A stretch of 64,000 nucleotides of DNA from an uncultured bacterium. GTDB taxonomy: Bacteria; Cyanobacteriota; Vampirovibrionia; Gastranaerophilales; Gastranaerophilaceae. How positions within the stretch are numbered: the stretch's first letter is position 1; every line of letters starts with the position of its first letter. The stretch is taken from assembly GCA_902801985.1 (NCBI GenBank), contig CADCKD010000001.1, positions 62,001 to 126,000 of the forward strand, read 5' to 3'. A program made the position numbers and the translations under genes. Of the stretch, positions 1 to 7,105 are shown in pieces. The notes beneath the pieces were generated by a model, which was not told the origin of the DNA, ran no database searches, and saw nothing but the letters and a program-made list of their open reading frames with translations.

Positions 1-164
1 TTGACTTCTATGAGAGGACACCAGTCTGGTCTTGGCATTCCATAAGGTGCGCCGACTGTGCGGTGACCTTCAGCTGCTGTGCAGTACATCGGATATTCTA
101 CGTGAAATAGTTTGCATTGTCCGCACTTCTGTGGCATCTTCATGCCTTTGATAAGTATGCTCAT
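1..164 (-). CDS. Cys-rich TPHGRLIDAD-family protein (partial)
   Basis: Incomplete gene: it starts at the ATG at 164 and runs off the left edge. The first residues (MSILIKGMKMPQ, then C-x2-C and later W-C-P-L-I-E-V) match the N-termini of the genes at 161-481 and 657-917, so this is a third copy of the family. The Cys pairs suggest a small metal site, but the function is unknown. The ATG overlaps the TGA of the upstream gene (ATGA), implying translational coupling. Confidence 0.75.
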   Translation of the reverse strand, partial: MSILIKGMKMPQKCGQCKLFHVEYPMYCTAAEGHRTVGAPYGMPRPDWCPLIEV

Positions 165-481
165 TCCGTTCCCTCCGCTTCGATGATTGTGTCAGCTTGT
201 GTTATAAATCGTCTAATCGTAGAAATCCATGCGCTATCCGCATCATCGTCTCCATTGCCATGACGGAATTTCGATTTGAGTTCATCAGCATCAATCAGCC
301 GTCCGTGTGGTGTGGGGACTTCGGTGATTGGGCAAAAGTCAGCAACTTTGTTGTAACTTTCATCCATATCAAAATGCTGTTGCAATAATTCGCACCACGC
401 ATATGCAAAGTAGCTTGGGTTGCAACAAAAAGGACACTCGTTGCACACCTTTGGCATATCCATGTCAATCAATACGCTCAT
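161..481 (-). CDS. Cys-rich TPHGRLIDAD-family protein
   Basis: 106 aa, function unknown. The N-terminus is MSVLIDMDMPKVC with C-x2-C-x2-C, then a second Cys cluster, a P-T-P-H-G-R-L-I-D-A-D segment near the middle and an acidic tail. Small proteins with this H-G-R-L-I-D-A-D signature are frequent in clostridial phages and prophages. The start at 481 is preferred over 511 because it overlaps the upstream TGA as ATGA and lies behind a GGAGAGGGGAGCGAGGA ribosome binding region. Paralogous to 1-164 and 657-917. Confidence 0.82.
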   Translation of the reverse strand: MSVLIDMDMPKVCNECPFCCNPSYFAYAWCELLQQHFDMDESYNKVADFCPITEVPTPHGRLIDADELKSKFRHGNGDDDADSAWISTIRRFITQADTIIEAEGTE

Positions 482-660
482 TCCTCGCTCCCCTCTCCTT
501 TTGCTAGCCAATCAACAAGCACTTCCTCAATGCCACTAAGGTCAAAACAATCGGCTCTTGCTGGACAGTCTGCACACCATGACACTCTGCAAAAAACTCT
601 TGCAAGTTGTTCATTCGTCATTTCTGTCAATTTTTTCAAAAATTTTTCTCTGTTCGTCAT
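478..660 (-). CDS. small Cys-motif phage protein
   Basis: 60 aa. It begins MTNREKFLKKL and has W-C-A-D-C-P-A-R-A-D-C, a compact four-Cys patch that could bind zinc. Similar 'MTNREKF...CPA..C' proteins are widespread in Firmicute phages without assigned function. Its ATG overlaps the end of the 657-917 gene and its stop overlaps the next ATG, so it sits inside a coupled operon. Confidence 0.78.
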   Translation of the reverse strand: MTNREKFLKKLTEMTNEQLARVFCRVSWCADCPARADCFDLSGIEEVLVDWLAKGEGSEE

Positions 661-917
661 GTCTCTCCCTCCGCTTCGATTACTGTAAATGCATCATCTA
701 AATCATCAGCATCTATAATCAAACGATTTGTCCATATATTTTCATATTTCTGATTTGATAATTTATCTGCATCAATCAATCTGCCGTGTGGTGTCTTTAC
801 TTCGATGAGCGGACAGTTTGGATGCCTGAATTTCCGTCCGTTAAGATAAAGCCTGCACCTTGCGTGGCACTCGGTACAGTTCTTCGGCATCTCCATACCC
901 TTTATTAATACACTCAT
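657..917 (-). CDS. Cys-rich TPHGRLIDAD-family protein
   Basis: 86 aa paralog of 1-164 and 161-481: MSVLIKGMEMPKNC-x2-C-x3-C, a further C-P-L-I-E-V, then K-T-P-H-G-R-L-I-D-A-D. The start at 917 follows GAGGTGACAAA at ribosome-binding distance; a start at 932 would leave no site. The tail is acidic. A small metal-binding role is plausible, but no function can be assigned. Confidence 0.8.
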   Translation of the reverse strand: MSVLIKGMEMPKNCTECHARCRLYLNGRKFRHPNCPLIEVKTPHGRLIDADKLSNQKYENIWTNRLIIDADDLDDAFTVIEAEGET

Positions 918-928
918 TTTGTCACCTC

Positions 929-1129
929 TCATTCCCCGTGTATACCTCTCATATATGACAGCATTTGTTTAAAATTCCTTGCCTGTTGCTCATTGAACCA
1001 AATAGCCACATCATAATTTCTCTCAAGGATTCGGATGTATCTGATGAGTTCGTCCTTGTTCCAAGCCTTGAGGGTATTGTCGGAATACTTCTTCTGTGTC
1101 GGAAGTCCGACCGTTGACATATCAATCAT
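929..1129 (-). CDS. hypothetical protein
   Basis: 66 aa, charged and mostly helical in character (MIDMSTVGLPTQKKYSDNTL...). No recognisable domain. The ATG overlaps the preceding TGA (ATGA), and the upstream gene's last codons (E-V-T-E) encode the GAGGTGACGGA ribosome binding site used here. Confidence 0.75.
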   Translation of the reverse strand: MIDMSTVGLPTQKKYSDNTLKAWNKDELIRYIRILERNYDVAIWFNEQQARNFKQMLSYMRGIHGE

Positions 1130-1329
1130 TCCGTCACCTCTTTTGTCATCTTTGCGTTAGCGTTGTTTCTAGTACAGTACGCATTGCCATAGCTTTCTTC
1201 GTAGCAACAACATTTCTTACCCATGCATGGCATAAATGTCTCGTTGTAATAAAATTCGCCTTGCACCGTCAGTGATGACCTCATCTCTCCGTGGATTCTG
1301 TACGGACAAGGTTTTAATTCTTCGTTCAT
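1126..1329 (-). CDS. Cys-rich 'LKPCPYR' phage protein
   Basis: 67 aa with N-terminal E-L-K-P-C-P-Y-R-I-H-G-E and a second Cys cluster (C-M-G-K-K-C-C-C-Y-E, then Y-C-T-R-N). It belongs to a recurring clostridial phage family whose start resembles Lar-type zinc ribbons but which lacks the typical C-P-F-C-G knuckle. It ends K-E-V-T-E, the junction motif shared by several neighbours. Function unknown; a zinc-binding fold is inferred. Confidence 0.78.
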   Translation of the reverse strand: MNEELKPCPYRIHGEMRSSLTVQGEFYYNETFMPCMGKKCCCYEESYGNAYCTRNNANAKMTKEVTE

Positions 1330-1333
1330 TCTG

Positions 1334-1516
1334 TCACCTATTTATATGATTCATTTTTGTCGGTCGCAAAGTTACTAAATAACTGCATTGCCTACACTCT
1401 CCTGACAGCTCGCACTCTCCACCAAATTTACATCTCCATTTGGAATATTCGAGATGCTTCCATCCGAAAAGGCACTCTTTAGGTGTCCTTGGCAAGTCAT
1501 CAACTATCAATCTCAT
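1334..1516 (-). CDS. small Cys-rich protein
   Basis: 60 aa with seven cysteines in C-x10-C, C-x3-C and C-x2-C spacing (C-E-L-S-G-E-C-R-Q-C). The start at 1516 (MRLIVDDLPRTPKEC) is preferred because it overlaps the TGA of the 1513-1743 gene after GGCGGTGACGGA. The N-terminus (hydrophobic strand, short linker, P-K-x-C) echoes the MSVLI...MPKxC family, so it may be a diverged member. Function unknown. Confidence 0.75.
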   Translation of the reverse strand: MRLIVDDLPRTPKECLFGWKHLEYSKWRCKFGGECELSGECRQCSYLVTLRPTKMNHINR

Positions 1517-1743
1517 TCCGTCACCGCCCTTTGATTCCACGCTTGTATAACTTGTTCTTGTGCTTTTTCAACATCAAAAAAATTAACAAAGCCATTAATT
1601 TTTAATCTTACTATTTTAAAAGTTCCACAATTTGTACAATGTACTGAAAAATCAACATGGTCTTCTCCACCACCCATTTTTGTAACTTCTACTTCTGTTC
1701 TTGGAATTTCTCCACAAAAAGGACATCTTTTTAATTCATTCAT
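1513..1743 (-). CDS. Lar-like restriction alleviation protein
   Basis: 76 aa. It carries the signature of the Lar family: N-E-L-K-R-C-P-F-C-G at the start, a second knuckle C-T-N-C-G near residue 37, and a closing A-W-N-Q-R. Lar of the Rac prophage modulates type I restriction to protect unmodified DNA; most phage homologues are untested, so the role here is inferred. The two C-x2-C knuckles should bind one zinc. It sits in the early leftward operon, a sensible position for an anti-restriction factor. It ends R-A-V-T-E, overlapping the next start. Confidence 0.75.
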   Translation of the reverse strand: MNELKRCPFCGEIPRTEVEVTKMGGGEDHVDFSVHCTNCGTFKIVRLKINGFVNFFDVEKAQEQVIQAWNQRAVTE

Positions 1744-2048
1744 TCCGTTACCTCCTTGTAAGGTTCAAAACGTGCCCATGCAATAACATAAGGAAAGCCA
1801 TGTGTATCCCAATCAAAATGTGGTTTATCAACCCAATTATCTTTATCTACAAATTTGCAGACATGATACTTACCAAAATATCGTACTGTCGTTTTGCAAA
1901 GCACACATTCACCAATTTGTGGCAGTCCCTGTTCAACTGGAATCCAATGCAGTTCAGCATCTGCTTTACCTTGTTTATACCCACGTTCATACGCATCATC
2001 TTTATCCCTCTGATACGCCCTATTCGTTTCTAATGTCTCATTTAACAT
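1740..2048 (-). CDS. DUF551 domain protein
   Basis: 102 aa. A basic/acidic helical lead (residues 1-33) is followed by a DUF551-like domain: H-W-I-P-V-E-Q-G-L-P near residue 34, G-E-C-V-L-C, and a closing V-I-A-W-A-R-F-E-P-Y-K. This family is common in phages of Gram-negative and Gram-positive hosts and has no known biochemical role. It ends K-E-V-T-E, whose codons supply the downstream ribosome binding site. Confidence 0.78.
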   Translation of the reverse strand: MLNETLETNRAYQRDKDDAYERGYKQGKADAELHWIPVEQGLPQIGECVLCKTTVRYFGKYHVCKFVDKDNWVDKPHFDWDTHGFPYVIAWARFEPYKEVTE

Positions 2049-2050
2049 TA

Positions 2051-2191
2051 CTATTCCGTCACCTCGTCTTGATAGTCCACAATAATTTGGTCAATATGGT
2101 CAAGAAATATTTTGAATTCTCTTGGTGATAACTCATTAAGAGCCTTATCCATCAATTCCTCAAATTCTGATTCAAATTCATAAATACTCAT
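2051..2191 (-). CDS. small acidic protein
   Basis: 46 aa, MSIYEFESEFEELMDKALNE..., acidic and probably helical. The start at 2191 is chosen because the site AATAGGAGTAACGGA lies directly upstream and the ATG overlaps the TGA of the upstream gene. It ends D-E-V-T-E. Function unknown. Confidence 0.7.
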   Translation of the reverse strand: MSIYEFESEFEELMDKALNELSPREFKIFLDHIDQIIVDYQDEVTE

Positions 2192-2385
2192 TCCGTTACT
2201 CCTATTAAAATCATTACTGTTGCCGCAAATGCAATTGCTCCAAAAAACCAAGCAAGAAAAAAACTTACTGACCAATCATCTAAATCATGCGTAATTATCA
2301 ATGAAAAGAAAAACGTTCCAAATACATATGCGCCAAATGCTATGGTAAAAAGCCCAATCCTTGCAAACAATTCTTGTTCACTCAT
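2188..2385 (-). CDS. small integral membrane protein
   Basis: 65 aa with two hydrophobic segments (about residues 8-30 and 42-62) separated by a short polar D-L-D-D turn: a two-pass membrane hairpin. No catalytic motif. The only clear membrane protein in the 0-4 kb operon; a role in the envelope during early infection is possible but unsupported. It ends G-V-T-E. Confidence 0.72.
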   Translation of the reverse strand: MSEQELFARIGLFTIAFGAYVFGTFFFSLIITHDLDDWSVSFFLAWFFGAIAFAATVMILIGVTE

Positions 2386-2576
2386 TCCGTCCCCTCTCCT
2401 TCACGCTTCTGCATTATATACTCTCTGCACTCCGTTACTGGCTCATTCCCCTTGAAATGTGCCCAACTTACCATTGTCCAGTGTTTGCTTAATGCGTCCC
2501 TTACAAGTTGCGCCCTAAAACAATCTTTTGGGCAATCATCTGTACAATCGATACAATGTGCGTAATCATGGTTCAT
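2382..2576 (-). CDS. small Cys-rich protein
   Basis: 64 aa beginning MNHDYAHCIDC followed by D-D-C-P-K-D-C, a C-x2-C-x3-C-x3-C cluster in the first 20 residues that could bind a metal, then a helical half. It ends E-G-E-G-T-E over the shared GGAGAGGGGACGGA junction. Unassigned phage protein. Confidence 0.75.
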   Translation of the reverse strand: MNHDYAHCIDCTDDCPKDCFRAQLVRDALSKHWTMVSWAHFKGNEPVTECREYIMQKREGEGTE

Positions 2577-2603
2577 TTGTTTTTCTCCTTTGGTTATATA
2601 TAT

Positions 2604-2849
2604 TTATTCATTGTCTAACTCTTCATTACAAAATTCATCAAACCAATAATTGATGTCATCCATCAAGCAACTTCCATCACATTCGCAATCATCATAATAG
2701 ACTAATTCTTCTAGCATATTTAAAACATAGATTGTTTCGTTTTGCTTTTGTAATAAATTCCATGTTGCTTTTAAAAGTGTTTTTGCTCTATCTAATGCTT
2801 CAATATATGTATCAATATTCTTTTCTCTTGCTCTCATTTCCTCTATCAT
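2604..2849 (-). CDS. hypothetical helical protein
   Basis: 81 aa. The first 45 residues are helical and charged (MIEEMRAREKNIDTYIEALD), then a Y-D-D-C-E-C-D-G-S-C patch and an acidic tail. The start at 2849 is chosen over 2882 because GAGGTGACAAC precedes it and the ATG overlaps the upstream TGA. Function unknown. Confidence 0.72.
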   Translation of the reverse strand: MIEEMRAREKNIDTYIEALDRAKTLLKATWNLLQKQNETIYVLNMLEELVYYDDCECDGSCLMDDINYWFDEFCNEELDNE

Positions 2850-3115
2850 GTTGTCACCTCTCTCCTCTCTGCAAGACTGCAAAAGTCATGTTCCGCATCA
2901 TAAAATGTCTGTTCTAAATCGCATCTCTCAATCGGCATACTATCCATACACTTGTGTGTCCAATGATGCTTGCAGTCCTTACATCGTATTATCTGAGGCT
3001 CTTTTAATGCTTCAATCGCCATTACAATCGCTTGTCTAAAAGCATCAAAAGCTACTTTGCTTGTACGGGGTGGATTTAGATGACGTAAAACATTTATTGC
3101 GTTTTCATTGGTCAT
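2846..3115 (-). CDS. phage zinc-motif protein (RCKDCKHH type)
   Basis: 89 aa. The N-terminal half is helical and ends in A-I-V-M-A-I-E-A-L. The C-terminal half has I-I-R-C-K-D-C-K-H-H-W and a later D-F-C-S-L-A-E-R-R, a small Cys/His metal module typical of Firmicute prophage proteins of unknown role. It ends R-E-V-T-T with the same GAGGTGAC junction. Confidence 0.78.
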   Translation of the reverse strand: MTNENAINVLRHLNPPRTSKVAFDAFRQAIVMAIEALKEPQIIRCKDCKHHWTHKCMDSMPIERCDLEQTFYDAEHDFCSLAERREVTT

Positions 3116-3692
3116 TTATTTCACCTCCGTTATAACTGCCGCAGAATGGGCAGTAATCATATATCGGTTTGCCCATGCATGTCTGCATATACGGCACATT
3201 CCTACATACAGAGCATGTATATCCTGTCCATGTTGTTTCGTTCTTTATCCACTTCCCTCTCTTTGGTTGTGCTGGCAGTAACTGTTTGATTCTGTCTATC
3301 GCCTTTTCTAATTCCGCATTGCTCTCTTCAAACAATACTGTAACTTCGCCCGTCTCCTTGTTGATTTTCTTTGCATATGTGATGCCAAACTCTACCGCAT
3401 CAATCGCTTGTTGTCTTGAAATCAAATCATTATTATCACATCTTTTACATGCATCGCTTACAAAAAAGAAATCAACAAGTTCAACATTTTCTTCACCTTC
3501 CCACCAATCTATTTGCCATACAAAATTATTAGTAGAACCAATTTCTCCATCTACAAGAAGTAGTTCGTTACAAATCTTTCCATCAATTGAAATAACAGCA
3601 ATTATATCATCAATAACAGGTATATGTTTTTCTATATAATTACCAATAACATCATATGGATTTTCATTTTTATTTACTTTTATAAGTGACAT
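3105..3692 (-). CDS. phage protein with C-terminal zinc ribbon
   Basis: 195 aa. Residues 1-85 are a beta-rich acidic domain unlike anything I recognise. Residues 88-150 match the 'D-L-I-S-R-Q-x-A-I-D-A' segment frequent in clostridial phages. The C-terminus is a zinc ribbon with C-S-V-C-R and Y-C-P-F-C-G. The start at 3692 is preferred over 3719: GAGG lies 7 nt upstream and it clears the previous gene's stop. The mosaic of an anonymous head plus a family tail suggests domain shuffling. Function unknown. Confidence 0.78.
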   Translation of the reverse strand: MSLIKVNKNENPYDVIGNYIEKHIPVIDDIIAVISIDGKICNELLLVDGEIGSTNNFVWQIDWWEGEENVELVDFFFVSDACKRCDNNDLISRQQAIDAVEFGITYAKKINKETGEVTVLFEESNAELEKAIDRIKQLLPAQPKRGKWIKNETTWTGYTCSVCRNVPYMQTCMGKPIYDYCPFCGSYNGGEINDQ

Positions 3693-3693
3693 T

Positions 3694-3999
3694 TTAATAC
3701 CTCGTATAATTATTTCCATGATGTGGGATTTTATTATCTAAACGTCTGCTACTTTCCTTCACGTAACGTGCCATTCCAATATATGTGTGTCTGGAAACAT
3801 ATAAAGTATTATTTAATTTAACATATACAGCATATCCTTTACGACAAGCACCATCAGATTCTTCCCAAACGCCATATCGCTTTAACCATTTCTTTGCAAT
3901 ACGTTTCTTTTTATGTTTTCGTTTTGGGTCTCCAACTTCATGTTCCCACTTAACAATAACTTTAGTTCCATAAAATAGTTCTATTGGTATATTAATCAT
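3694..3999 (-). CDS. hypothetical basic protein
   Basis: 101 aa, strongly basic between residues 24 and 45 (P-K-R-K-H-K-K-K-R-I-A-K-K-W-L-K-R-Y-G), with Y-V-S-R-H-T-Y downstream. The basic patch suggests nucleic-acid contact, but no fold is recognisable. It starts AT-richer sequence than the 1-3.1 kb block. Confidence 0.72.
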   Translation of the reverse strand: MINIPIELFYGTKVIVKWEHEVGDPKRKHKKKRIAKKWLKRYGVWEESDGACRKGYAVYVKLNNTLYVSRHTYIGMARYVKESSRRLDNKIPHHGNNYTRY

Positions 4000-4013
4000 A
4001 TATTATATTCCTT

Positions 4014-4463
4014 TTAAATAGTATTATGATAATAAGTTAATACAGGATTAGAATTACACTCAAACATATATTTTCTAAGTCTTATAATTTCATCTTCATA
4101 ATTTTTATTTCTTTTTTTAAGTGCTTCAATCTCTTCTTTTAGATTATTATTTTCATCAATTAATTGGCTTATCTTTTCATTCTTTTTACCAGTTACAATC
4201 TTATCTTTTATTTCTTTTATATCTTTATTATTTTTTGTGCCAAGACAAGCAATTGCTGTTAACAAATTCTCTTCAATATCACTTAGTTTTAATTTAATCA
4301 TAGTATTATTAGTATTATTATTATTATTAATATTTACATTTAGTTCTCTTTCAATCTGTTCAACCGTTATTTTTATTGCTTCTTTTGTTTCATATTCAAT
4401 TTTTATCACAGCTAAGAACATCATAATGATATTAGCAATAATTATTACTATATTTAAATTCAT
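4014..4463 (-). CDS. membrane-anchored coiled-coil protein
   Basis: 149 aa. The N-terminal hydrophobic helix (residues 4-20) is a membrane anchor or uncleaved signal. An Asn-rich linker follows, then a long charged heptad-like stretch (about residues 90-135) predicted as coiled coil. The start at 4463 has GGGGTAG upstream. The topology resembles small phage membrane-bound spacer proteins, but no homologue is recognised. Confidence 0.7.
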   Translation of the reverse strand: MNLNIVIIIANIIMMFLAVIKIEYETKEAIKITVEQIERELNVNINNNNNTNNTMIKLKLSDIEENLLTAIACLGTKNNKDIKEIKDKIVTGKKNEKISQLIDENNNLKEEIEALKKRNKNYEDEIIRLRKYMFECNSNPVLTYYHNTI

Positions 4464-4541
4464 TTGTCTACCCCTATATATTATATTCATATTAATATTA
4501 ATAGTCAACATTTTATATCGGTTATTTTACAATCAATCCTT

Positions 4542-4739
4542 TTAACAAAAATCTTCTGGTTTAATAACTTCAGGATAATCATCTGGATTGTAATTCTGCA
4601 TCCAATCAACTAAAACTTCTTTAGCTTCCTCTTCATCAAACCAAAACTCTTCCATTAAATAAGGAACAGCACCATACATATTAGTCTGTCCAGTTCTTCT
4701 CAGCCATTCAAGATATAGCCATGTTTTTTTTGTAGTCAT
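4542..4739 (-). CDS. hypothetical protein
   Basis: 65 aa, Trp/Tyr-rich (W-L-Y-L-E-W-L-R-R near the start) with an acidic middle containing E-E-A-K-E-V-L-V-D-W. No recognised domain. Start supported by a GAAAGGA site. Confidence 0.72.
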   Translation of the reverse strand: MTTKKTWLYLEWLRRTGQTNMYGAVPYLMEEFWFDEEEAKEVLVDWMQNYNPDDYPEVIKPEDFC

Positions 4740-4776
4740 AATACTTTCCTTTCGATTGATTTATTAATTATATCAT

Positions 4777-5223
4777 TTACTTTAACATACTATCAACTAT
4801 TGTATTAACATCTTTACCATCTGCTTTACCTTTTACTTTAGGCATAAGATTTTTCATAATTTTACCCTTATCTTTTTTAGTCGGATTATCAATACCTAAT
4901 TCTTTAATAACCCCATTGATAATTCCTTGAATAGCCTCTTTACTCATTTGCTTTGGAGCAAACTGTTCATAAAGATTTTCTCTAGTCAGCATAAATCCCA
5001 TAATATCTGTTCTTTCAACAGGACAGGATTCAATTGTTTCCTGTACTTGTTTAATTTCTTTAAGAATAACTGAATTCTCTTCTGCTTCGGTCAGTTCTTT
5101 TCTTTTGTCTTTTGCTGCTTTCTGCAATGCCTGAAGTAACATAGAAAGAGATTCTTTTGTTTCTTTATCATGCGCTTTAAGTGCTTCAATCATTTTGGTT
5201 TTAACCAGTTCTGTTTTTGTCAT
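4777..5223 (-). CDS. YqeY-like (GatB/YqeY domain) protein
   Basis: 148 aa, the length of bacterial YqeY. Its segments match the family: helical start with L-L-Q-A-L-Q-K-A-A-K-D-K-R-K, L-T-E-A-E-E, K-E-I-K-Q-V-Q-E-T-I-E, then the C-terminal half with K-K-D-K-G-K-I-M-K-N-L-M-P-K-V-K-G-K-A-D-G-K-D-V. YqeY resembles the tRNA-binding tail of GatB, but its cellular role is unresolved. A phage copy may act on aminoacyl-tRNA or translation, which is inference. Strong RBS (AAAAGGAG). Confidence 0.85.
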   Translation of the reverse strand: MTKTELVKTKMIEALKAHDKETKESLSMLLQALQKAAKDKRKELTEAEENSVILKEIKQVQETIESCPVERTDIMGFMLTRENLYEQFAPKQMSKEAIQGIINGVIKELGIDNPTKKDKGKIMKNLMPKVKGKADGKDVNTIVDSMLK

Positions 5224-5243
5224 TTGTTTTATCTCCTTTTAAA

Positions 5244-5483
5244 TTAAAAATCAAATATTTTATTCCATCCATAATTAGGGTTAATATTATCAGTGTAATT
5301 AATATTAATAGTTCTATCATCAAGTCCTACAAATTCATATCCTTCATTCTTATTTGCAATAATTTTATTAATATTAATCTGAACTCCGTATCTATCACCA
5401 CAAATAACACTACGTATTTCTCTATTTCCATCATCGGTTGGAGCTACATACCTTACTCTATATTGTGTTGTAAAAACTGCCAT
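5244..5483 (-). CDS. hypothetical protein
   Basis: 79 aa, beta-rich (Y-R-V-R-Y-V-A-P-T-D-D), Asn/Ile-rich C-terminus. No recognised domain. RBS AAAAGGAA; next gene begins 20 nt after its stop. Confidence 0.7.
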   Translation of the reverse strand: MAVFTTQYRVRYVAPTDDGNREIRSVICGDRYGVQININKIIANKNEGYEFVGLDDRTININYTDNINPNYGWNKIFDF

Positions 5484-5504
5484 TTTATTTAATTCCTTTT
5501 AAAT

Positions 5505-5678
5505 TCAATCTTTTTCAATTTCAATATAAGCAAACAGACAAGGATATTTGCCTGTTGTATTGAGTATTTGTTCTATCGTTTCTGATTTATAAGACCCCTC
5601 AATAGATTTTCTAGCTTCATCTTTAGTAACCAATTCTCTTGTTGCGTCAGCTTCTTTCCATGTTCTAAAATATTTCAT
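5505..5678 (-). CDS. small hypothetical protein (57 aa)
   Basis: 57 aa. It starts at 5678 after AAGGAGACCAAATAA and reads MKYFRTWKEADATRELVTKD, ending A-Y-I-E-I-E-K-D. It fills the gap between two genes in the same direction and spacing, which supports expression. Function unknown. Confidence 0.72.
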   Translation of the reverse strand: MKYFRTWKEADATRELVTKDEARKSIEGSYKSETIEQILNTTGKYPCLFAYIEIEKD

Positions 5679-5702
5679 TTATTTGGTCTCCTTTTTGTTT
5701 AA

Positions 5703-6059
5703 TTAATAAATATCTTCAAGACTACTGATTGCATCATTTATGTAATCATTAATATCATTTTCTTTTGATTCTTTTTCGTCTTCATACTCTTCATCATCTT
5801 TATCCATATTATTTATTTCTTCTAAAACTTCAATAGCTTCTTCTAATTTATCAACAGCTTCCTGTAAATTATCAATTGCTTCACTTGATTCTTCTCCTCT
5901 CATTGAATACTGAAGATTCTCAGGCATATTGTCATAAGCATCTTCTTCTTCCCAAAGAATATCCTCTATCTCATCTCTGGCTGATTCAATAATATCATAA
6001 CCAGCATTCTCCAAAGTACTAATAACAGCTGCGATTCTTTTCCTTCTTGATTTGTTCAT
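5703..6059 (-). CDS. acidic helical phage protein
   Basis: 118 aa, highly acidic, heptad-like throughout. It contains D-N-M-P-E-N-L-Q followed by E-A-I-D-N-L-Q-E-A-V-D-K-L-E-E-A, a pattern typical of a small Firmicute phage family of unknown function, often near replication or recombination genes. Likely coiled coil. Confidence 0.78.
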   Translation of the reverse strand: MNKSRRKRIAAVISTLENAGYDIIESARDEIEDILWEEEDAYDNMPENLQYSMRGEESSEAIDNLQEAVDKLEEAIEVLEEINNMDKDDEEYEDEKESKENDINDYINDAISSLEDIY

Positions 6060-6117
6060 TTTTGTTTACCTTTCTTTTTTATATTATATATTATTTATAC
6101 TACACAAAATATTAATA

Positions 6118-7089
6118 TTAATTATCTAAAAACTTTGACATGATATCAGAAGCTTTCTTTCTATCTGCATCTTGATTACCACGAATATACAATTCTGTTG
6201 TTTTAGGGTTACTATGTCCCATCTGGTCTTGAACAAATTTGATATCTCTTGTTTCATTATACAAATGAGTACCAAAAGTTGCTCTAAGTTTATGAGGAGT
6301 AATATGTTTCCCTTCAATATCTGCTGTATATTTTTTTACCAAGTTAGAAATAGCACATTGAGATAATCTGGTTCTATTCTTGGAAATAAACAGAGCTTCT
6401 TCGTTTCTTCCTTTTAATAATTCATTTCTTTTATTAATCCATAATTGTAATGCATTAATAGTTTTATCAGGTAAAATATATTTATGAATTTTACTTCCTT
6501 TATCCATTACAATTAAAGTTGAATCATTCCAATTAATATTATTTAAATCTAATTTAAATAAAGCGGAACATCTAATTCCAGTTGATAAAAACAATAATAA
6601 TATCGCAACGTCTCTTTCTTTCCACTTTTCTTGTATTGTTTTAGCCTGTGAAGAACCTATACCATATCTGATATTAACAAAAGTTTCTTCAACTTCCTCT
6701 TTTGTTAAAAAAGCTTTTTCTCTTTTTTGTTTGGTTTTAATCGATTCAATGTTTTTAGGAGCACTAATTTTTTCCATAGGGTTGTTATTTGTTTTTCCAC
6801 TATATAAAAGATATTCACCATATCTTTTTAAAGCAAAATAAGCACAACGCTGATATCCATTTGTTTTGTTTTTTAAACTTGCAAGATAAGAGGTATAATC
6901 ATCAAAATCAATAAATTCTTTTTTAGTTGCATTTAAAAATTTAATAACATGAATTAGATAATTATAATTAGTAGTTAATGCCCCTTTATTAGATAAATAA
7001 TTAATATATCCTGTTAAATTAGGATATTCTTCAAGTTTATTATTAATCATGCGCTCTATATTATTTTCATAATTCTGAATTCCGTTCAT
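6118..7089 (-). CDS. tyrosine recombinase / integrase
   Basis: 323 aa. The N-terminal core-binding domain (about residues 20-100) is followed by a catalytic domain with the complete set: R173 in S-T-G-I-R-C, K197/K200 in the beta-hairpin K-G-S-K, H266-x2-R269 in T-P-H-K-L-R, H292 in M-G-H-S-N, and nucleophile Y301 in E-L-Y-I-R-G. Such enzymes cut and rejoin DNA via a 3'-phosphotyrosine, integrating phage DNA or resolving multimers. The start at 7089 has AAGGAGGTTAGC upstream; a start at 7137 would overlap the previous gene. It is served by the promoter at 8020-8048 with the membrane protein before it. No att site was recognised. Confidence 0.93.
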   Translation of the reverse strand: MNGIQNYENNIERMINNKLEEYPNLTGYINYLSNKGALTTNYNYLIHVIKFLNATKKEFIDFDDYTSYLASLKNKTNGYQRCAYFALKRYGEYLLYSGKTNNNPMEKISAPKNIESIKTKQKREKAFLTKEEVEETFVNIRYGIGSSQAKTIQEKWKERDVAILLLFLSTGIRCSALFKLDLNNINWNDSTLIVMDKGSKIHKYILPDKTINALQLWINKRNELLKGRNEEALFISKNRTRLSQCAISNLVKKYTADIEGKHITPHKLRATFGTHLYNETRDIKFVQDQMGHSNPKTTELYIRGNQDADRKKASDIMSKFLDN

Positions 7090-7105
7090 GCTAACCTCCT
7101 TATAA

